Positions 12,059 through 23,967 of a stretch of DNA of 64,000 nt are shown in pieces. The translations under genes and the position numbers were made by a program. Every line of letters begins with the position of its first letter. Position 1 is the stretch's first letter. The notes beneath the pieces were generated by a model. The model saw only the letters and a program-made list of their open reading frames with translations, ran no database searches and was not told the DNA's origin. The DNA comes from Phoronis australis (lineage: Eukaryota; Phoronida; Phoronidae), in NCBI GenBank assembly GCA_002633005.1, contig NMRA01000098.1, positions 701,186 to 765,185 on the forward strand, written 5' to 3'.

Positions 12059-12176
12059 GCGCCATTGCATTGTTATTCGTACGACTGTGTTTGGTGGGAG
12101 TTCTTCCGGTTCCGCCTCGTATTGTCGACTGCGAATTAAACTCGTTAAACTTACCACTCATTGTCTAGTTCGTCTG
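12059..12176 (+). repeat. 5' LTR (about 118 bp)
   Basis: It shares GCATTGTT, TACGACTGTGTTTGGTGGGA, AATTAAACTCGTTAAACTTA and CTCATTGTCTAGTTC with 16985-17104. AATTAAA may be the polyadenylation signal. Edges are uncertain by a few bases because no canonical TG...CA is evident. Confidence 0.85.
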
Positions 12177-12192
12177 GCGTGGTGGTAGCGAC

Positions 12193-12369
12193 ATGGCTAC
12201 AACCCGAGCTCCAGAACAGTGGCCGCTCACTAAAAATGAGACCATTACTTCATTTGATAGCTGGAGGCAGAATTTATTATACATCCTTTCATTGGACCCT
12301 GGCTTTGCGCCATTTCTTGTCGACGGCGTTAGTTGGCTAAAAAACCGCTGCTCCACTGCGTGGTCTGAT
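12193..12369 (+). pseudogene. gag N-terminal fragment of the LTR element
   Basis: An ATG soon after the 5' LTR opens a 58-codon frame with a capsid-like [10 protein letters not shown] segment, ending at a stop near 12369. Clear gag-like coding continues downstream only after a frame change, so the reading is broken. It is part of the retrotransposon's structural protein. Confidence 0.5.
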
Positions 12370-12519
12370 TGACGCCCCCGACGATACCCCTGAACCACAG
12401 CGGCGTTCTGCTCACATGAAACTGGCTCATTTAGAACTCATGCTGGGACAAATTGCTAATTTTTGTCCCGTCATATCCCGTAATGCTATCGTGAAGTCAT
12501 CCACCTCTGTCCAGGACAT

Positions 12520-13512
12520 TTGGCAGAAAATCCGTCAACATTTCGGATTCGCTTCCACAGGAGCACATTTTTAGATCCAAATGAATGTCCTGAAGACCTA
12601 TTCCAGCGCCTCACTGCTTTTTTTGAGAATAACTTACTCACCGTTGGGCGTGGCCTAACGTATCATGGCGAAGCTGTCGACATCGACGAAGACATGACTC
12701 CCTCCCTCAAAAATACTATTGTTTTCTTATGGTTACAGATGTTCAACCCACGTTTACCCCAACTTGTTAAGCAACGATACGGTGCGGAGTTGCGCAACAA
12801 GTCCCTTGACTCCATCAAGACTGAAATTTCTCAAGCTATGAACTCACTACTTGATGAGCTTAGGTGCATCGAGGACACTTGTTTCATGCGCCGTAGAACC
12901 CCGTCGTGCGTCTTATGCACCACCGCCCGACGCATTCCCTCAGACCACTTCTTGTCTCGGTGCCCGTTCCTCCCGCCAAACGACAATCGCGCCTTTCTCA
13001 AGGCCTGGTCCACCGACGTTGACGAGGCCACCGAGGAGGACTTCGCTCAAGACACAATATCTTGCGAGCAGTACTGTCCTGACTCCGCTGTCCAGTCTCC
13101 TTATCTCGACACATTTGTTGGTCAAATCCCCCTGCGTTTGACATTTGATTGTGATACAACAGGAAACATGGTTAGCGCATCGTGTGCACGTTCGTTGGGC
13201 GCGAAAGTTCGTAAAAATTCCCAAACCGCCTTCCAGGCCGATGGTACATCTACTCTACAGGTTGTGGGGGAAACTCGACTTGTCTTCACACGTGACAAGC
13301 ATTCCTTCGTTTTTCGCGGTCTTGTTATCAAGTCTCTTGACGTAGACGTCTTGGCAGCAACCCCATTTATGACTTACAACGACATTTCAGTACGACCTGC
13401 TCGTAAGGTTATACACTTATGGCCAAGCCGTAAACCAATACCCGCGTCCCACAGCACGACTGTCCCACGTATTACATGCTCCACTTCACGCGACAGCCAT
13501 CTGGCCTGGTGA
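12520..13512 (+). pseudogene. gag C-terminus with zinc knuckle, and aspartic protease
   Basis: The 330-codon frame contains capsid-like sequence (PEDLFQRLTAFF). A zinc knuckle of the form CVLC...H...C follows at about residues 130-148. A retroviral-type aspartic protease region starts near residue 205. The protease active site reads DCDTT where active families have D-[ST]-G-A, so the catalytic loop has lost its glycine; the enzyme is probably inactive. A different frame (13523-13804) continues the polyprotein with KVRLFNNTDEP and RDKQFCQV, the linker usually found between protease and reverse transcriptase. Confidence 0.65.
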
Positions 13513-13698
13513 TTGTCTTGAGTTGGAGGCCCCTGAAGAACATCTTGCAATCAAACCTCGCTGCGACAGCATTAGCCTTCGCTCAACGGGTGCTTCCCAG
13601 CTATGGCCACAACTCGGCATTCTTGCTCCGACTAATGGCAAGGTTCGCCTGTTCAACAACACCGATGAACCACGATTTTTGCGACGAGATAAACAGTT

Positions 13699-14715
13699 TT
13701 GCCAGGTTCACTCCTTCGGAGGTTCCATCTGGATCCCCGACAGCCACCCAATATACCTCATCCCCAAAAACTATCTTGGATCATCATCGCTTTGTTGCCG
13801 TTGATCCCGACAATATTCTGCATGTTGCAGATCGGGACAGGTTCCACGCCCTCCATCGCGAATTTGCTCATGTATTTGATCCGCAATACCCCGGGTATAA
13901 CGGCGCCGCAGGCCTGTTTGAGGCCGTTGTCAAAATGGGTCCTACGCAACCTCCACAGAGGAAAGGTCGCCCCCCAATACTCCAAGGACAAGCTCCTGGA
14001 ATTGCAGCAAAAATTCAACGAGCTGGAGCTCCTGGGAGTATTCGCCCGTCCAGAGGATGTTGGTATTACAGCAGAATATCTTAATCCCTTGTTTCTAGTC
14101 AAGAAGCCCCACGGAGGTTTTCGTTTAGTTACAGCATTTTCAGACGTCGGCCGGTACGCTAAGCCCCAACCATCTCTCATGCCTGACGTAGATTCCGTGC
14201 TTCGGAAGATTGCTCAATGGAAGTTCATCATCAAGACTGATCTTACGAGTGCCTTCTATCAAATTCCTTTTTCACGAGAGTCCATGAAATATTGTGGCGT
14301 ATCCACACCTTTCCGAGGTATCCGTGGCTACGCACGCTGCGCCATGGGTATGTCCGGTTCGGAAACCGCTTTGGAAGAGTTGACGTGTCGTGTATTGGGA
14401 GAGCTTTTGAAAGAAAGAACCGTCACCAAGCTTGCTGACGACCTATACTGTGGTGGTCAGACTATCACAGACTTGATTACCAACTGGAAAAGGGCGCTAT
14501 ATGCATTATCCACGTCGGATCTCCGTCTATCTTCTACAAAGACGGTCATAGCCCTACGACGCACAGAAGTCCTCAGCTGGATTTGGGAGATGGCTACTTT
14601 ACAAGCTAGCTCACATCGGATAGCTGCTCTCTCGTCTTGTCCCAGACCTGGTACTGTTCGGCAAATGAGATCCTTCATCGGAGCCTTGAAAGCTATGTCG
14701 AGAGTCCTGCCTTAG
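13699..14715 (+). pseudogene. Reverse transcriptase domain of the LTR element
   Basis: The convincing part starts near 13950. It shows [19 protein letters not shown], the [12 protein letters not shown] motif (a catalytic Asp) and the ADDLYCGG box (the other two Asp). After these comes a thumb/connection with [14 protein letters not shown] before a stop at 14713. The box is LADD rather than the usual YxDD or FxDD. About 80 leading codons, before the true domain, are probably an accidental extension of the frame. Confidence 0.75.
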
Positions 14716-14832
14716 GCCTACTGTGCTTCTTTCATCGCCCCACTGCACTCCGCTATATCGAGATGCGATTCCAAAGACCGCATTACCTAGACCAATGAGT
14801 TACATGTTGCCTTCACCTCAGCCCAAAAGGCA

Positions 14833-15610
14833 TTGTCCATGCATGAAACTATCACATTACCCAGACAGGGCGACCAGCTGTGGATAGTCACGGATGCCTC
14901 CGCCGAACACCCGGGCATCGCTGGTACACTATATCTCTCTCTTGAGGACACGCCACGTGTCTGCGGGTTCTTCAGTGCGAAACTGAAATCACGTCAGGTT
15001 ACTTGGCTCCCATGCGAAATTGAAGCTCTCGCCATTTGCTGCTTTTGTGAAACAAATTAGCCCTTATCTGATTCAGTCAGCGTATCCTGCTATCATACTT
15101 ACTGACAGCAAGCCTGGTGTACAAGCTTTCGAGAAACTCTGCAGGGGCGAATTCTCAGTCAGTCCTTGCGTGTCGACGTTTCTCTCCACCGTTTCTCGCT
15201 ATCAGGCTATCGTTCGTCACGTATCTGGTGTCACTAACATCGTCTCCGACTGTGTGGTGCTCCGTGCGACTGCTGCCGAGGTCCTTCAGGGAGAACACAA
15301 ACTTCCGTTCACCACGAGGTCATCTTGGTTATCCATTCAGTCCCAGTCTCCCAAGTTACGGCGAGTACATTCTCATCTCAACCAAGGGACGCGGCCTTCC
15401 AAGAGAGACACCAACGCTCGAGATGTCAAACGCTATCTCAACGTCGCCACTATCGCGTCAAATGGTTTACTTGTGGCTCGGCGAGACAAGCTTCTCGTCG
15501 CTCGTGAAGAACGCATCATCGTTCCACATCCCATCTTGGACGGCGTACTCACGGCACTTCATTTACGGCTGGATCACCCCACCTCCCATCAACTGAAACT
15601 TGTCACCTAA
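14833..15610 (+). pseudogene. RNase H region, split over two frames
   Basis: The first frame (to 15060) has LWIVTDASAEHPGIAGTLY, with the RNase H first Asp, and the Glu-containing [15 protein letters not shown]. The second frame (from about 15020) has [16 protein letters not shown] with a further Asp, then [12 protein letters not shown] one-base frame change near 15050 separates them. The segment ends with the integrase zinc-finger start ([14 protein letters not shown]) and a stop at 15608. Confidence 0.65.
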
Positions 15611-16951
15611 CGATACTTCTTTGCGCTTGGTTTAGAGTCTGCCATTGATCGTTGCACACTCATGTGCCATCATTGTTCTTCAATGCGCTCTTTCCCCAAA
15701 ACCACGACCCTGCAGAGTACCTCTGATACACCTGCGACCGTTGGGACGTTGTTTGCAGCTGACGTCATGAAGAGCGAGCGACAGCTGATTTTGGTACTCC
15801 GATAGTGCGTCTCGTCTTACACAGTGGCTTGTATCATTGCTACTGAACGCCACGAGGATCTTCGAAATGGTATTCTCCAAATGTATCTCGAAATGCGCTT
15901 GTTAGACGGCCCTCGTGCAGTTATCTGTACAGATCCGGCTTCGGGTTTCCAGGCTCTTCAAAAGGACAAACTCCTAGAACATCATCGCATTTCAATTGAG
16001 ATCGGACACATTAAGAATCCCAACCATAACCCTGTTGCAGAGAAGGCCATACAGGAGTTGTCACACGAGTTACTGCGTGATCAGCATGGCGCCGGCAATG
16101 TCAGTTTCCTTCAGCTGGTCGTTGCAGTTGCTCGATTGAACAGCCGCCTTCGATCCACCGGATTGTCTGCCAGAGAAATGTGGTTTCAGCGCGACCAGTT
16201 CACCAATTGCCAAATACCAGCTCATGACAACTTGTTGATCTCTTCCCAACGACAACGGCGCTTCATCAACCATGGACCCAGTGCACGATCCAAGGCTCCC
16301 TTGGCCAAGCAGTCAGTAGAATGCGACGCATCCATCAGCGATCTCGTTTACCTCTACTCTGATAGGGACAAGACCAGAGCCCGACCACGATACCTCGTGG
16401 TTGCTTCGGATGGCATGTGGTTAAGTGTTCGGAAATTTTCTGGAGATCAGTTACGTAATGCTTCTTACCGTGTCAAAAGCAGCGAGTGTTACCGTGTTCC
16501 GTCAGAGATTACTGACATTCCAGCTGCATCACCTGTCACTGCCCCTTGTGGCCACGGTGACGGCGACGAGTTCCCACCGTCTTCCGCTGTTCCAGTATCC
16601 GTTTCATCGTTTCCCTCGTCCTGCGATCCAGCTCCATGGTCCAACGACGGTGTACTACCTTCACGTGGCCCACTTGCCGCCCCAGCTGTGCCATCCACCA
16701 TCGTTCCTCCCCCTGATGCATCCCGCCAGCCTGTTCTACGACAACGTCTGCTGTTGAACCCCCCCCCGTCTACCCTGCTCATCCAGAGGTCCAGAGAAGA
16801 TCGCAACGGCAGCGCCACAAATTTCATTGGCAAACGGACGATTGGCTTTATGACTGATTTTACTTCGTACTATGTTCACACCATAGTAACTGGGAATCTT
16901 ATTAGCACTGCGTTTACTATTTTTGTTTTCTATTACCCGTTCTTAGTGTAA
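15611..16951 (+). pseudogene. Integrase of the LTR element
   Basis: The zinc-finger cysteines (CHHC) occur at about 15660. The catalytic triad can be located: Asp in FAADVMK (about 15752), Asp in CTDPASGF (about 15930) and Glu in NPVAEKAIQE (about 16040). The last two are 35 residues apart, as in D,D35E integrases. A stop near 15802 separates the first Asp from the rest; the long frame begins at 15824. A C-terminal SH3-like region (LVYLYSDRDKTRARPRYLV) is followed by a Pro/Ser-rich tail. Confidence 0.75.
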
Positions 16952-16984
16952 ATTTACCTAATTTTTGTGACAGAAGAGGCAATC

Positions 16985-17104
16985 ACGCAATTGCATTGTT
17001 TTCGTACGACTGTGTTTGGTGGGAGCCCTTCCGGTTTCGCCTCGTTGTATTGTCGGCTGCAAATTAAACTCGTTAAACTTACAACTCATTGTCTAGTTCA
17101 TCTG
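16985..17104 (+). repeat. 3' LTR (about 120 bp)
   Basis: It matches the 5' LTR at about 90% by eye. A purine-rich run (GACAGAAGAGGCAA, 16968-16982) just upstream is the likely polypurine tract that primes plus-strand DNA. Confidence 0.85.
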
Positions 17105-17345
17105 TCACCGAAACCATGTGCAAATCAGATTGACGAGTGACTTTCACCAAACGAGAAAACCGGTTATCGTGATTCCACCAGCAGAACCAACTCTGCCGAA
17201 CGGATCACCTGATATCACCGCTAAACTTCCAACTTATGAACCAATGGTCCCGACTTCCCTGAGAGAAACCCAGTTGTGACAGGTGGACGTCCACCATCTC
17301 CTTTTGGTGATCGTACCACAGACATGGGACCAAGACGACTGAAGT
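17105..17345 (+). mobile_element. Older Gypsy relic, right part (pol C-terminal tail)
   Basis: Directly after the 3' LTR, frames resume with RNHVQIR and then a proline-rich KPVIVIPPAEPTLPN tail. This is what normally follows the integrase C-terminal segment seen left of the 5' LTR. The arrangement indicates that the short-LTR element inserted into the pol tail of the older element. Confidence 0.5.
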
Positions 17346-20040
17346 ACTCTTAATAGAAGAACTCCATCATAACTTCATTACTATGTGCACTAAATGGACT
17401 GACTATATCGACATAAGTGTTTAAGGACTTTATTTTTTCGCGTTGATATTTCCTTAGCTTTCTTAAAGTATTGAGAGCGTTGCGTGATAGTTTCAGTGTA
17501 GTTAGTTTACTTAGTTTCCGATAGGTGACCAAATCTCGTTCGATATAAATGTTCAAGATGAATTTTAAAAAATCCTCTTACAGTTCTCGAAATTATCATT
17601 TCGTTTTCGTTTTGTACAACGTTTGGGGGTTTTCACAAAAACGTAGAAAATTTCAAAAACAGTTCCTAGCAGCATTTTGTAAAGCGGTGCACAAACAATG
17701 ACAAGTAAAAGTTTCACATCAATTCAATGAGATTTCTAAGATATAATGTTTCGAAATTTGCCAAATTTGGCCATTTTTCTAGAGTCCTACATAACCTCAA
17801 TGGTCGTTTTAATCCATCCATAGAACTCTAGCCCTGGAACGTCAACTCCTATCTCATATACGTAGAGTTCCGACGTGTGTACTTGCTATGGAATTCATTG
17901 CCATTACAACTTTTCGCAACTCTGCCGTTTTTCGAGCAAATTGCATACTGAGAGCTCCTTTTCAGTTCTTTATGATTATACCAGAAGCAAAAGATAAATA
18001 ATTTAATTTATAAGTAACTTTTCGCATACCTGACTGGTTGAAAAATATTTTTATTCTTAAAACCATGAGTGTTATCAAAATGCAAAAATAACCACGTGCA
18101 AGGGTAAAATAAAAAGGAAATGAACCAGAGAGGTTATATAAAGGACTAGTTAAGGGATTGGAGAAATAATTTCAATGATTCAAAAAAATTCTACTTAATA
18201 AAGACAAAGATTTTAGAATATGGACCCCTCACACTCAAAATTATTTAGTGAGGCATGCATCCAAAATTATAATAATAATTGGACTTTGAGTGGCGTTTGA
18301 CACAATTACATACTTCAGTAAAAATTCAAAGTGCAGTGATATTTTCGAAAAATGCAATAAGCTACTCCAAGAATCTATCCGAAATTTGTAGATAAAGATT
18401 TTCTGATGAATAAAAATTGAGCAAACATATATCATGTACCTTTTAAATGTACAGCGGATAGCTCATCACATTGGTTGCAGTGTATGACTTTCCATAAAAG
18501 TTAAGAAATAATCCATTTCTTCAGAAACTAAAACTGAGTTAGTAATTATGTTACATGTAGTGTGTATAACCGTGAACAAAGAGACAATGGAACACATTTT
18601 TACTATTGTTATGTTACTAAAGAAAGTGAACTATGAAAAATAACAATATTCGTAAAAATAAACGTTAGTTTGAACACCTGTAACACTGTTATCACGGTCT
18701 ACACTCACGAATCAACGAAAAAACGGAACAACTGGATTGAAAAGCGGGACTTCAGGATAAAAAGCCGGACACATGGGTCTAAGCCAAAAGGTCACTGGTT
18801 CACTGCATGATTAGCCCAGCGAGCACGCAGGTATCACGCAGTGACACGCGCTTTAGCATTGTAACCTCGGCAGTCTTTGTGGTTAGCTTTACAACACCGT
18901 GAAAAAATGGCGGATTGTGAACGATTTTTAGCCTTGTCATGCAAGTGGCGTCGCAGCAACTATTTCGTTTCTGCAGTGATGTTTAATAGCCGCGTGCTTG
19001 AAGCACATATATGTACAATAAACACATCTGTCCGATTTAACCGGTGTGTTATTCATACTGTATGAATACAGTGCACTGTGGTAAACAAAAGTCATCGATA
19101 GTAGAAAGATGCATTCCGAAAAGGCGCAATCACAATTTCTAGACTTCACATTTCCTGACCATAAATTTTAAGCACAGATTTGTCTGTATAACAGACCACA
19201 TTTTACACTTCAGTCAATCAGTCATGCCAGTTTGTTTGCGTAAAGAGCTGCCTATTGAGAATTCGACTAGCCAATCAGAAATGCCGGTGTAAAAACTTCC
19301 CGAGAAAAATTAAGTGATACCTGCAAAGACGTTTACGGTCTCTGATATCTGCGTGCTGGCGAGACTACCGCCCCACCTAGTGGCACGCAGGGAACCAGCG
19401 AGAGCCAAGAGGTAAGGGTGAAATGTTCGCTGCAACAAGCAACCACGTACCAAAAGCGTTATTTTTGCAGAACGGGAGATGTAACACTCAAAAATGACAG
19501 GTAGCATTTCTTGTTGCTTTTTGGTAGTTGAATGGGAAATTTCAGGTAACACAAAGCCCACGCAAGTTCCCGTTTTATTCTTTTTTGTCGAGCGGGAAAA
19601 CATAGCTATGTCAAGTAAAATGTGACGATAAGTCAATTTGGCCGTTTACCAAAAAGAGGGACATTAAGATGGTGTGGCAGGACGGCGGAAAAAATCTAAA
19701 AAGTGGCACCAGGATCAGGGCAACAGGAAAATACACGGTACGCTGTCAGCAACACAAAATACTCAATTGGGTTCTTTTATAAGGTGAACTTCTTATTTTT
19801 TAAAATTAAAATTTCATTTCACGGATATAGGAAAATAATAAAAATAACAGTAAGCCTACTTCTCAGAAATGGAATTGGCAAATACGGCATCTGGGCGATA
19901 GTTAAACATTACACAAATGAATAATTATCGAAACAACTGAAAACATTAATAATACGTGTAAATATCATCTGTTTTCAGTGATTCACCTCACTGAAAAAGA
20001 GAGCGGATTGAACAGGATAAACTACTTGCAATTAATAATA
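17346..20040. other. Gene-free stretch with a partial dispersed repeat
   Basis: About 17570-17800 is a partial copy of the TIR element at 27643-28226 (in reverse) and of sequence around 44325-45590. It ends with AGAGTCCTACATAACCTC. No other feature is recognisable; the frame at 18877-19065 after AAAAATGGCGG has no family match. Confidence 0.45.
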
Positions 20041-20054
20041 CGCACACGCACACA

Positions 20055-20098
<44 letters not shown>

Positions 20099-20102
20099 CT
20101 CA
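20041..20102 (+). repeat. (CGCA)n microsatellite
   Basis: CGCACACGCACACA leads into a nearly perfect run of ACGC units. A second run of the same unit lies at 34634-34672. Confidence 0.95.
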
Positions 20103-23100
20103 CGTGTCTTCCGATCACGCCACCCTCATCATTTAGAGAACTGCCTCCTGTTCAGTAACGCTAGGACCTCGCTAAAAAGCAAGACTTTGCGAGATTACGT
20201 GAGATATTGCCGTGCATTTTAAACGAGAACACGTGACTTTGACTAGGTCTTAGCTAGGTCCTAGCGTACATGTAGGTCCTAGCGTCTATTGAACGCACAC
20301 CTGGTCTTTCTTATCTGGCCACGCCGGTGTCTTGAGTGTAGTGCACTAGTCAAATGCTGACAGGCAACGTCAGCCCTTCTGTTGTCACGGAGATGGTCTG
20401 TGGAGGGGATTACGGCACAGCATATCCCCAATGATCCTGTCCGTGACAGGTATTACAACCGGGTATTGCACGCACGCATGCATCATGCACGCACGCATAC
20501 ATTTAGATAGGCAGTTATGAGTAATTTTGCAAAAGTTACGTAAATACACGAGTTTCAAGGCCTAAACCTTTCATTAAGGACAAGTGTAACTTATTCGCGT
20601 GAAACACTGTAGCGGGATTTTAACCATTACAGCGTCCTGTCGTTCAGCAACTTTTCCAGACGTGAGGGGTGCTGAACGTGCGATAATATCTGGCTTAACT
20701 TAACTTTCATTTTCATCAGCCCACCCCAGTCAGGCTAGATACGTTCTGATCGGAGATTAGAGCAATTATCAAACAAAAGAGCGCAGCCCCTCCAACCATC
20801 AACGCCAGATTGGAGTTAACTGGCTACGGGGGGTAAACTTCCCAACTTGTTGTTGGGCTATACAATCGAACAAGTTGGGAGCAACGGGATGTCGCCGCCA
20901 TGACCCAGAGATGTCTTGTTGAAAAAGTCTTGCATGTACAATGGCGGACCTAGGATACCATAAGCGGGGGGGCAACATGCTGTCTCGGGGAATTGGGCAA
21001 AGCGCGATTGTATGTGCAGCACAGGCCCGAAGGTGCGGGAGCCGGGTATGTGAAGTTTCTGTTCGTAAAACCTACCGGTGGACTAAAAAAAGAGCTGTAC
21101 CGCCTTCTCCGCGTCCTAGTTGCTTATTCCATATTTCCTCGCGCTCGCTTCACGCTTTTGCTGTTCCAGCCAAGGAGGGGGGGGGGGCCTGGCCCCACCC
21201 CTAAATCCGCCTAGGATGTAGTATGATATGTTTTTGAATGTTGTTCTGCGAGTAGAGCTGACAAGATATCAAAGCCAAACTACTCCCGGCATCCACCAGA
21301 AGGCCAAATATCGGTGCTTATTAAGAATGATCAGTGTAATTGCCGGGTGTGCTGACTAAGTTTGCCGAGTAGTCGATGATGTACGGAAACGTATCTCAAG
21401 AGTGTCACTTGACGAACAATAATAACAAAATAAAAATGAAAATTAAACAACGAAACCAGGCTTCATTTGATAACTACAACTCTCGGTCAAAACTCGTGCA
21501 AGCAGTCGGAAATTCTCACTACAAACTCTCGCGGCTTCTCTCAGGGTCGCAACCTCTAGTACTAGAATACATTGGTCACGATGTGCAGGAGTTGGCATTC
21601 CGGGGCTTGAGTTCTATGATACGTCTCAGTGGAATACAAAAATCCCTTGGAAATTTTATCTCGGTGTTTTGTTATTTGCATGGGCGCATTTTTGGCATCT
21701 AAAAATGTAATCGAGAAAATAAGAGAGATAAAAGATGCGCTGCGCCCATAGTGAACATCGTTCCGGAAACACTTTTGGGAGCGCAGTTGCACATAGTTTC
21801 GGTTCTAGTCCAACAGCTGTTTTCTTCTTTTTACGACGTAAAAATATTTTTTCGGTGAAAAGTGGGCATCATAAGTGGTCAACATCTGGACGAAGTTCAC
21901 AAGATATGTTCAATACCTTACAAATAGTACTATTAATCTTCTCTCTAAGTTGTGTTCGCACCCTATTCAAGAGCATGTGAAAATTTTACAATCGAGTTAT
22001 TTAGGTGTATTTCACTTTTACCATTAACTGGACTGTAATAACATCACTTTTCAAATTTTTGGCTCAATTAAATTCAAAGACAGCATTGCGACTTCAAGTT
22101 TTCAAGCCTGTAAAAGTAAACATACATTTTGTGCTAATTTTTTCTTTTCAAAATAAAATTAAGACTCTTCCTGGCACGTAATCTGAAGTAAAAAAGAGTT
22201 AATAAAACGAAATAAAAATTCTTTTAAGACACAAAAAACTGTCAAAAATTACCAGTCTGAATGTTCAACTAAGCTCTTACCCGATCAAAACGCAGCTCTG
22301 CCAGAGTCCAGGTACCAGTGAGAGGAACTGTTAGCCGCTTGAACTGCCGAGGGGCCTGTCTTTTAGCGCAGGGACATGAGTGAGACAAGTGTGAATGCTG
22401 TTTCACTGACTATTCTGCTTCTGCGGCGCGTGCGTTCGATTCGGCTTTTTAACTAACGGCGATATGTTACGTATGTACTTCATAATTATCTTTTGCGTGT
22501 ATTCCAATAATATTACTTCGTTTATCTTGACTAAACGCTTTTCACTGTGTGTCACGTAACGCCTACAAAGTATCACGAGAGCGATTAATTAATCCGTGAA
22601 CCATTGTTTACACGACGGCCAGATAACGGATTGATCGCTTGCCAGGAATCTTTTCGTTCACGAAAAATGATGCAGCGGAGGATTCTCGACTACCTTCCAA
22701 GGAAAGTAATTTTGACGGAACGATGTTGTATTAAATTAAAAGGTGCATCAACTCTTTGGTTGAAACACCTTACTTACATTGTACTTACTGAATCAGACTG
22801 GTTTGCTTTCCTTACGTCAGCATACTCGGGCGCGGATCCAAGGAGGAAGAGGTCCAGAGGTCCGGTGGCCGGATGCATGAAACAGTCCCAAAATCCACTG
22901 CGTATTTGCGGGCTTGTGAAAACACTGATTGTCATATCTTATGCTGTTTGGGTATCATCAGTATGCCAATTTTTCACTTTGATACAAATTCAGAATGAAC
23001 TTTACATTGAATTCTCAATATTATTGTAAATAAGTAGAGATCTTTTCATGCAACGCCTCGAATTTAAGGACTGAGTCCTTAACTGTTTTGACTTAATTAA

Positions 23101-23211
23101 GGGTTAAGTTTTATTGATATTATTAGAAAATGCCATTAGTCAAAGAAGAGCTCATAATAAAGATAAAGTTATAGAAAAAATATTACATCTGTGCCTAAAG
23201 AACGATACAAA
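20103..23211. other. Gene-free stretch; possible decayed TIR element 20943-21207
   Basis: GGCGGACCTAGG at 20943 and CCTAAATCCGCC at about 21196-21207 form imperfect inverted ends around a GC-rich segment with a long G run. They may be the ends of a small transposon; no target duplication is visible. The longest open frame (22604-23029) has no recognisable domain and I do not call it a gene. Confidence 0.3.
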
Positions 23212-23398
23212 TGCTAATATTGTGGTATAAGAAACTTTATACCACAATATTAGCCTCGAATGGCAGATACAACCGTGTAATAACCCATAAAGTTATTTCA
23301 CTAGTGAGATAACATTTTGGCGGGAAACCGAGGCCGGATTCGAACCCGGGCCTCAACAGTTGCGAGTCGCCGACTTTACCACTACACCACTCAGCGTC
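23212..23398 (-). mobile_element. tRNA-derived SINE with hairpin tail
   Basis: Read on the minus strand, the head has an A box (TGGTGTAGTGG, 23389-23379) and a B box (GGTTCGAATCC, 23346-23336) about 45 bp apart, the internal RNA polymerase III promoter of tRNA genes. The flanking GAGGCCCGGG...CCGGCCTC forms a strong stem. The anticodon arm pairs poorly, so this is a tRNA-like SINE head rather than a working tRNA. The tail ends in a 17-bp perfect inverted repeat (GCTAATATTGTGGTATA and its complement) with an 8-base loop (23213-23254). Confidence 0.6.
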
Positions 23399-23967
23399 AA
23401 CGAACATGAAAATAGAATACTTAAATGAGCACGCGCAACAATCGCATGTTCAGCAAAGGGCATTGCACCGACCACGGACATTTATAGGCCATGAAAAATA
23501 AGACGCATAATTTCCATAAAAACGATATTTTAATTCAGTGAAATTTTTCTCTCGTGTTCTCTCACCTGTAAATCACCAATCTCCAATTTGAATGCGGGTA
23601 TCGTGTCGTCAGGATCCTTTGACTTGAGCATTAAAGTCAGTTACTAGTGGTAACCTACTTTAGCAGACGATATTTTCCCGATCGAAGCTTAACGTGATAA
23701 AATGTGTAGTAAGCTATAATAGTTGCTAAACCTTAATTTATAGATTCACTTTATTTCTATTTTGTTTAAATTTTCAATTGCTTTTGAGTATAAGTATTAT
23801 TTGACAAAAATAGCTCGGCTTTTCTTAAAAGGTCACGACCTCCGACCCCGGGCCTCTGACATAGAAAGTAGTTACAAAGCCATGGAGAGTCAGAAAAGGT
23901 AAATCGATTCATTGCAATGTTTCTCGTTTAGTATGTGGTATAAATAGATTATTACATGTTCTCAGCT

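Larger units (their letters stand above)
12059..17104 (+). mobile_element. LTR retrotransposon with very short LTRs, inactivated
   Basis: A 5.05-kb element is bounded by direct repeats of about 118 bp. Between them lie gag, a zinc knuckle, aspartic protease, reverse transcriptase, RNase H and integrase in the Ty3/Gypsy order. The reading frame changes or stops at least five times: after about 12369, around 13512, at 14713, around 15050, and at about 15608 and 15802. The element is therefore dead. The two LTRs differ by roughly eight substitutions and two small indels, so the insertion is not recent. The LTR size recalls the Mag-type and other short-LTR Gypsy lineages, but I cannot assign a clade. 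The primer binding site after 12176 matches no tRNA I recognise, and no clear target-site duplication is visible. Confidence 0.85.

Noticed and set aside
18877-19065. First exon of a gene starting at ATGGCGGATTGT (18907)
   Set aside because: The ATGGCGG context is attractive but there is no clear donor and no similarity to a known protein.
20041-20102. Possible CRISPR-like array
   Set aside because: It is a simple tetranucleotide run with no spacers, in a eukaryotic genome.
22604-23029. 141-codon open frame, plus strand
   Set aside because: No domain, no splice partners, atypical composition, and it crosses repeat-like sequence (GGCGCGGATCCAAGG).
23322-23398. Functional tRNA gene on the minus strand
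   Set aside because: Polymerase III boxes are good but the anticodon and acceptor stems do not pair properly, and a SINE-type tail follows.
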